Shown here in pieces: positions 59,751 through 64,000 of a stretch of 64,000 nucleotides of DNA; the first letter of the stretch is position 1, and every line of letters starts with the position of its first letter. The notes beneath the pieces were generated by a model. That model made no database searches. It had not been told where the DNA came from and saw nothing but the letters and a program-made list of their open reading frames with translations. The stretch lies in NCBI RefSeq assembly GCF_000308455.1, contig NZ_BAFP01000037.1, positions 62,001 through 126,000 on the forward strand, written 5' to 3'. The stretch is from Nocardia abscessus NBRC 100374. GTDB lineage: Bacteria; Actinomycetota; Actinomycetes; Mycobacteriales; Mycobacteriaceae. The position numbers and the translations under genes are program-made.

Positions 59751-60353
59751 ATGACCGAGGTTGCCGCGGAGCCCGGCGGCCGCCGCTCGGCGGACGACCG
59801 GCGCCGCCAATTGATCGGCATCGGCCTCGGCATGTTGATCGACCGGCCCTGGCACCAGATCACCGTCGACGCGGTCGCGCAGCAGGCGGGCATCTCGCGT
59901 GGCCTGCTCTTCCACTACTTCCCGACCAAGCAGGAGTACTACGCGCAGCTCGTCCGGGCCGCGTCGCAGCGGTTCCTGCGCGCCACCGGCCCCGATCCGG
60001 ACGCCGCGGACCCGCTCGCGTCGATGATCGCCAACTTCGTGGGCTACATGCGCAGGCGCAGTGGACCCCTGGTGGGTTTGCTCCGCGCCGCGGGGCAGGA
60101 CCCGGTGCTCGAGGCGATCATGGAGCAGATGCACGACGAACTCACCGACCGGGTGTTCGCCGCTCTCGGCGGGCCCGCGCCGTCGATCGCCGAGCGCCTG
60201 GTGGTGCGCTCGTGGTGGGCGATGGCGGAGGATCTCACCGTGCAGTGGCTGTCGCGCGACGACGTCGATCAGGACCGGCTGGGCCGATTGCTGTTCGGCA
60301 CGTTGTCCCGGGTGCTCGACTCGGTGCGGGACGAACAGGCCGGTCGCCACTGA
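59751..60353 (+). CDS. TetR-family regulator of the acyl-CoA dehydrogenase/kinase operon
   Basis: A 200-residue TetR protein: helix-turn-helix at about 30-65 (ITVDAVAQQAGISRGLLFHYFPTKQEYYAQLVRAA) and a helical ligand domain. It diverges from the dehydrogenase across 90 bp with two TGAGCATTGCTCA palindromes. ATG 59751 is preferred to TTG 59730 because of the strong GGAGG site and because the TTG lies inside the operator. The ligand is likely an acyl-CoA. Confidence 0.92.
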   Translation: MTEVAAEPGGRRSADDRRRQLIGIGLGMLIDRPWHQITVDAVAQQAGISRGLLFHYFPTKQEYYAQLVRAASQRFLRATGPDPDAADPLASMIANFVGYMRRRSGPLVGLLRAAGQDPVLEAIMEQMHDELTDRVFAALGGPAPSIAERLVVRSWWAMAEDLTVQWLSRDDVDQDRLGRLLFGTLSRVLDSVRDEQAGRH

Positions 60354-60400
60354 CCGGTTCGCTCTGCTCCGCGAATTACCCGCGGCGACGTGATATCCGC

Positions 60401-60428
60401 GATTCGGGTGGGATTCGGGTGGGATTCG
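60401..60428 (+). repeat. short direct repeat, 2.5 copies of 11 bp
   Basis: GATTCGGGTGG occurs at 60401 and 60412, followed by GATTCG at 60423. It lies in the 300-bp gap 60354-60653, which otherwise holds no gene I can support and presumably carries the promoter of the next gene. Confidence 0.6.
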
Positions 60429-60653
60429 TCGGAATGGCCATGGCTGATGGGCTGCTGCGCGGCGGCGGAAGAAGTGCTCGCGACCGGCGGAAATCGCGCC
60501 GTGCCGCGTGTGTCGTCCGCGGCGCGCCGAATAGTTCCGTGAGATGGCAAATGAACAGTTTCGCCAGTAGCGGTGGATCGACTATGAATGAAACGTGCCG
60601 TTGCCATTCGTGATCACTTGTCTGCCATCGACTCTCCCGTGCGGGGAGCGCTG

Positions 60654-62237
60654 ATGGTCATCGAACATCCCATCGAGGACGAGGTTACACAGCTGGCGAG
60701 GCGGGTCGAGAAGGCCCGTGGACGGCTCGCCTATCAGTTCGATCCCGCGCTCACCGAGGCGCTGTCGGAGGACGAACTGCATGCCGAACGTGAGCTCGCC
60801 GAACGGATCCGCACCCAGGAGCGCGGACAGCGCTGGAAAGAGGCGCAGGCTGCCGCCGCGGCATCCGACCGCGCCAGGCAGACCACCGAAGCGATCGAGA
60901 AGGCCGACATGCGAGATCTCCTCCTCGCCCGCAAGGCGATTGCCGCGCAGCGACGCGAATCCAGCCCGCACGCGAAACTGGCCTCGCTCTACCGGCATCG
61001 GTCCTGGTCGCTGCGCGCGCTGGCCGGCGTCGTCGCGGCGGGCATGCTGTGGTCGGCGGTCAACGTCCAGCAGAACATCGCTCCCGGCGGCGCGACCGAT
61101 CCGCTGTACTGGTTCAGCTACCTGCTCGAAGGCATGATCAGCGTCTGCCTGATCATCATCATGATCGGCACCAACAAGGTCGCCGAATGGGGTGTGGTCG
61201 ACAACCGCCGTCAGGTCGCGGCGGCCGAGGTCGCCCTGCTGGCGCTGACCGTCAGCCTCAACACCTATCCGTATCTGCGCACGGGCGCGTGGTACGACGC
61301 GGCCGTGCACGCTATCGCCCCGGTGATGATCGGTGTCGCGCTGCTCATCCACGACGCCGCGAGTGCCCGCTACGGTCTCGCCATCGCCAGGGCCACCGAG
61401 CAGGTTCGCGACCTTCCGGACCCGGCCGAGCAGATCCGGCTCACCCTGCCCCGGTACCGGATGCCGGTCGCCCCCGAGGCGCCCGCCGTCCCGCACGAAT
61501 ACGTGGAGCACGAGCCGCGGCCCGTCGTGGCGGCCGCCCCGGTGGAGGCCATCGAGCAGGAAGTAGCGGAGGTCGCCGACATCGACGGTGCACCGCAGGA
61601 TTCCGACGAGCAGCCCACTGTCGTGGTGCAAGCCGAGCGGAAGCGGACTCCGGTCGAGACGCCGCGCAAGCCGGTGCTGCCCGAGTCCATCGAAGACCTC
61701 GACGCGATGGAGGTCGTCGCTGCGCGTCCCAGCACGACGGTGAAGGTCAAGGACCTGGACACCACGATCGCCGCCAAGAACGGCGCGTCCGCCACCAACG
61801 GACACAAGCCTCCGGCGAGCGAGCCCGTAGCGCCCGCGCCGGTTTCCTCGGTCAAGGCCGACGAGCGACCGGCCACGCGAGTGCCCGCCGAAGAGCCCGC
61901 CGCGGCGAAGGTGGTCGTCCGGGAGACGGCTCCGGCCAAGCCGCGCACTCCGGTCGCCGAGGCCGAGGTTCCGACGGCCGAGATCCCGGCGGTCACCCGA
62001 CGCCCGCTCGCGGAGGTCAAGAGCGACAGCCCGGCGCCGGAGTTCAAGAACGGCAAGGACACCCCCAAGCCCGACATCGCGCAGCCGCCGACGGCCCGCA
62101 CGCCGGACATCTACGACACCGGTTCGTTCCGCGTCGCCGACATCCTCGAACAGGAACTTGCCGAACTGCAGGCCGAACGCCGCCGCGCCCGCACCAGCAG
62201 GCAGCGCTCCGCCTCCACCGCGGGCCGCGAGTCCTAG
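60654..62237 (+). CDS. SpdB/DUF2637-like membrane protein with long disordered tail
   Basis: A 527-residue protein of unknown function. An N-terminal coiled, charged region (about 1-110) leads to four hydrophobic segments (about 115-250), including SLRALAGVVAAGMLWSAVN, a WFSYLLEGMISVCLIIIMIG helix, LLALTVSLNTYPYL and AVHAIAPVMIGVALLIHDA. This layout (WSAVNVQ, N-TYP, H-I-PV) resembles DUF2637/SpdB-type plasmid-spread proteins of actinomycete mobile elements. A ~230-residue Pro/Ala/Glu-rich disordered tail ends in a charged helix (ADILEQELAELQAERRRAR). No other transfer gene is near. ATG 60654 has GGGGAG 6 bp upstream. Confidence 0.75.
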   Translation: MVIEHPIEDEVTQLARRVEKARGRLAYQFDPALTEALSEDELHAERELAERIRTQERGQRWKEAQAAAAASDRARQTTEAIEKADMRDLLLARKAIAAQRRESSPHAKLASLYRHRSWSLRALAGVVAAGMLWSAVNVQQNIAPGGATDPLYWFSYLLEGMISVCLIIIMIGTNKVAEWGVVDNRRQVAAAEVALLALTVSLNTYPYLRTGAWYDAAVHAIAPVMIGVALLIHDAASARYGLAIARATEQVRDLPDPAEQIRLTLPRYRMPVAPEAPAVPHEYVEHEPRPVVAAAPVEAIEQEVAEVADIDGAPQDSDEQPTVVVQAERKRTPVETPRKPVLPESIEDLDAMEVVAARPSTTVKVKDLDTTIAAKNGASATNGHKPPASEPVAPAPVSSVKADERPATRVPAEEPAAAKVVVRETAPAKPRTPVAEAEVPTAEIPAVTRRPLAEVKSDSPAPEFKNGKDTPKPDIAQPPTARTPDIYDTGSFRVADILEQELAELQAERRRARTSRQRSASTAGRES

Positions 62238-62257
62238 CGAGCCGCGTTTCATCGACG

Positions 62258-62290
62258 ATGCCCGTCAGCGCAGCACGCGCCGACGGGCAT
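62258..62290 (+). terminator. stem-loop terminator after the DUF2637-like gene
   Basis: Perfect 9-bp arms ATGCCCGTC and GACGGGCAT, extended inside by GCGC/GCGC after one mismatch, starting 21 bp after the stop. Confidence 0.75.
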
Positions 62291-62484
62291 TGCCGTTTCC
62301 GGGTACCGCTGCCGTGCGGACCTCTGGCACGGCGCGGCCGCGACGACGATCTTCGCAAGAGCTGCCTCTGAGACGGCAAGCGGCGCTGTGCCCCCTCGCC
62401 GCAGGGGAATCCGACTGCTGAGAGCAGATCTGCCGTGGGCAGCACCGGGCCGGTTTCGTGCCGCGGATGCGGCACCGTGGGGTC

Positions 62485-63090
62485 ATGGCTCACGATGACA
62501 AGACCCCGATGTTCAGCTGGCGGGCTCGGGAGCAGCTGCTCAGCCGCCGGATAGTCGTGCTGGACGGCGCGCTCGACGACGACAACGGCACGCTGCTGAT
62601 GACCCAATTGCTCACCCTCGCCGCCGAAGACCCCGAGGCGGGCATCTCCCTGTGGATACATTCGCCCGGCGGCTCGGTTCCGTCGATGCTCGCCATCCGC
62701 GACGTGATGCGGCTGGTTCCGTGCGAAGTTTCGACGCTCGCACTCGGATTGGCTTGCAGCGCGGGTCAATTCCTCTTGTCGTCGGGAAGCAAGGGCCGGC
62801 GTTTCGCGTTGCCGCACGCCCGGGTGCTGATGCACCAGGGGTCGGCGGGCATCGGTGGCACCGCCGTCGATGTCGAGGTCCAGGCCGACGACCTGCGCCA
62901 CACCGTGGACACCGTGCTCGGCATCATCGCCGAGGACACCGGTCAGCCGTTCGACCGGATCTACGAGGATTCGCTGCACGATCGCTGGTTCACCGCGGCG
63001 CAAGCCAAGGAGTACGGCTTCATCGATCACATCGTCGACTCGTTCGGGCAGATCGTCCCGCAACGCCAGCGGATCGGGATCTCGGCATGA
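62485..63090 (+). CDS. ClpP-family serine protease, paralogue with intact triad
   Basis: A 201-residue ClpP-like subunit. The nucleophile S92 lies in [14 protein letters not shown] (GLACSAG where housekeeping ClpP has GQAASMG), the histidine H117 in [10 protein letters not shown], and the acid D166 in [17 protein letters not shown]. The SPGGSV turn near 60-64 is also kept. It should form heptameric rings and degrade proteins handed over by a Clp ATPase. It is not the main clpP1/clpP2 pair, because that sits with clpX and tig, which are absent here. It overlaps the next gene by ATGA, so mixed rings with that protein are likely. Confidence 0.9.
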   Translation: MAHDDKTPMFSWRAREQLLSRRIVVLDGALDDDNGTLLMTQLLTLAAEDPEAGISLWIHSPGGSVPSMLAIRDVMRLVPCEVSTLALGLACSAGQFLLSSGSKGRRFALPHARVLMHQGSAGIGGTAVDVEVQADDLRHTVDTVLGIIAEDTGQPFDRIYEDSLHDRWFTAAQAKEYGFIDHIVDSFGQIVPQRQRIGISA

Positions 63091-63755
63091 GCGGGCAGGC
63101 CTGGAGGCGGCAGCGGAGCGTGACCACGCAAGGCCCCGCTTATGCCGGAAACGGACACAGTATGAGCACCTACACCATTCCCAATGTGATCGCGCAGCAT
63201 CCGCGCGGCGGCGAGCGGATCACCGACATCTACTCCCACCTGCTCGCCGAGCGGATCGTCTACCTCGGCACGCCGATCGACTCGGGCGTCGCCAACGCGC
63301 TCATCGCGCAGTTGCTGCACCTGGAATCGGAGAGCCCGGAACAGGAGATCAACCTCTACATCAACTGCGAGGGCGGCGATCTGTCCTCGATGCTGGCCGT
63401 GTACGACACCATGCAGCACATCCAGTCGCCCGTGCAGACCACCTGCGTCGGCCAGGCGATCGCGGTCGGGGCGGTGTTGCTGGCCGGTGGTGAGCCCGGC
63501 CGGCGCGCCCTGCTGCCGCACGCCAGGGTGGTGCTGCACCAACCCGCCGCGCGCGGGCAGGGAACGATCCCCGATCTGATCCTGCAGGCCGACGAACTGG
63601 TGCGCATGCGGGCGGAGATCGAGTCGATCCTGTCGCGGCACACCGGGCAAACGGTGGAGCGGCTACGGCGCGACACCGACCGCGACCGGGTCTTCACCGC
63701 GTCGGCCGCGGTCGAGTACGGCCTCGTCGACCAGGTGCTGGGGCGGCGTGACTGA
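63087..63755 (+). CDS. ClpP paralogue lacking the catalytic serine (ClpR-like)
   Basis: A 222-residue ClpP-fold protein. The conserved block reads [14 protein letters not shown] where active ClpP has GQAASMGA, so alanine (A126) replaces the nucleophile serine. The histidine (H151, [11 protein letters not shown]) and aspartate (D200, [11 protein letters not shown]) are kept. It can still assemble but should not cleave peptides, like ClpR of cyanobacteria and plastids. The start overlaps the preceding active paralogue by 4 bp; a shorter start at ATG 63162 ([14 protein letters not shown]) is possible. A mixed active/inactive ring is the simplest reading. Confidence 0.9.
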   Translation: MSGQAWRRQRSVTTQGPAYAGNGHSMSTYTIPNVIAQHPRGGERITDIYSHLLAERIVYLGTPIDSGVANALIAQLLHLESESPEQEINLYINCEGGDLSSMLAVYDTMQHIQSPVQTTCVGQAIAVGAVLLAGGEPGRRALLPHARVVLHQPAARGQGTIPDLILQADELVRMRAEIESILSRHTGQTVERLRRDTDRDRVFTASAAVEYGLVDQVLGRRD

Positions 63756-63759
63756 CCAG

Positions 63760-63942
63760 GCGTACCTCCGCCTTCGCTGCGGCCGTGCGCGGGGCTGCTG
63801 ACGGACTGCGTCCGGCTGTGCCTGTTATGCGTACCTCCGCCTTCGCTCCGGCCATGCGCGGGGCTACTGACGGACTACGTCCGGCTGCGTCCGTTATGCG
63901 TACCTCCGCCTTCGCTGCGGCCTTGCGCGGGCGCCCGGCTAG
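63760..63942. repeat. 69-bp tandem repeat, about 2.6 copies, downstream of the ClpP pair
   Basis: Copies begin GCGTACCTCCGCCTTCGCT at 63760, 63829 and 63898. The first two are complete and differ at few positions; the third stops after CTTGCGCGGG. Each full copy holds two small hairpins (CCGC/GCGG and CGGAC/GTCCG), so the array could also fold in the transcript. No frame in it looks coding. Confidence 0.85.
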
Positions 63943-64000
63943 GCCGCCAGCAACATGAGGGTGGGCCCGGTGCCGGAGCGCGGCGCCGACCGTTGGAGGA
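63939..64000 (-). CDS. possible 3' end of a gene entering from the right
   Basis: On the minus strand a frame reads LQRSAPRSGTGPTLMLLAA before a TAG at 63939-63941. It abuts the repeat array, as a convergent gene end would. The piece is too short to identify. Confidence 0.3.
   Translation of the reverse strand, partial: LQRSAPRSGTGPTLMLLAA

Noticed and set aside
63760..63942. CRISPR array
   Set aside because: The copies are adjacent 69-bp tandem units without unique spacers, and no cas genes are present.

Overview
The window is a high-GC actinobacterial chromosome segment, most likely from Nocardia or a close mycolic-acid relative (order Mycobacteriales). The support is a set of family types typical of that group: a hemophore-related secreted protein, an LdtMt2-type L,D-transpeptidase with its catalytic residues at the mycobacterial positions, an antigen-85-like esterase, a cutinase-family protein, an EspC-like type VII secretion protein, an Rv3235-family protein, a PapA5-like acyltransferase, a VirS/MymA-like divergent pair and a DtxR/IdeR iron box. 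Genes are dense, often overlap by ATGA or GTGA, and commonly start with GTG. I see no rRNA, tRNA, CRISPR array, transposase, integrase or prophage.

Layout. 0-11.6 kb: a flavin-type small oxidoreductase, an ECF sigma factor with a SnoaL-like tail, a UvrD-like helicase, an AraC regulator divergent from a Baeyer-Villiger-type monooxygenase, secreted proteins, a two-component system, a deazaflavin-type nitroreductase and a secreted esterase. 11.7-14.4 kb: a three-gene type VII secretion-associated cassette. 14.4-19.2 kb: a xylose-type sugar ABC transporter with a ROK repressor, two TTGTT/AACAA-type operator candidates and two strong RNA hairpins. 19.2-26.4 kb: PapA5-like acyltransferase, crotonase with a TetR regulator and a striking operator array, a 0.5 kb degenerate-repeat spacer, a flavin amine oxidase, a universal stress protein, a CrcB pair and a CDF metal exporter. 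26.4-34.5 kb: an iron-box methyltransferase, amidase, a FUSC-SRPBCC fusion, a decayed SDR remnant, a frameshifted P450 with an HxlR regulator, and the L,D-transpeptidase.

34.7-37.3 kb: a small DUF6285-type protein, a kinase and an acyl-CoA dehydrogenase in the order and composition of the LvaABC 4-hydroxyacyl-CoA pathway. A second kinase/dehydrogenase pair, resembling the two halves of human ACAD10/11, lies at 57.4-59.7 kb under its own TetR. 38.4-44.2 kb: glycerol catabolism (glpD, two glpK genes, an IclR/GylR-like regulator with a 15-bp palindrome). 44.2-51.4 kb: DUF72, YceI, a two-component flavin monooxygenase, hydrolases and a TetR. 51.5-55.5 kb: a crotonase, an MFS exporter carrying three C-terminal beta-sandwich domains, and its MarR regulator with operator. 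55.6-57.4 kb: an APH(3'')-type streptomycin phosphotransferase and a paralogue of the type VII-associated membrane protein. 60.7-63.9 kb: an SpdB/DUF2637-like membrane protein with a long disordered tail, two overlapping ClpP genes of which the second has lost its nucleophile serine, and a 69-bp tandem repeat.

The most unusual signals are the ClpP/ClpR-like pair, the shared extracytoplasmic domain joining the type VII cassette to a solo gene 45 kb away, the two 4-hydroxyacyl-CoA modules, the shared operator core at 20.6 and 59.7 kb, and three gene fusions or decays (FUSC-SRPBCC, MFS-beta-sandwich, P450 frameshift).
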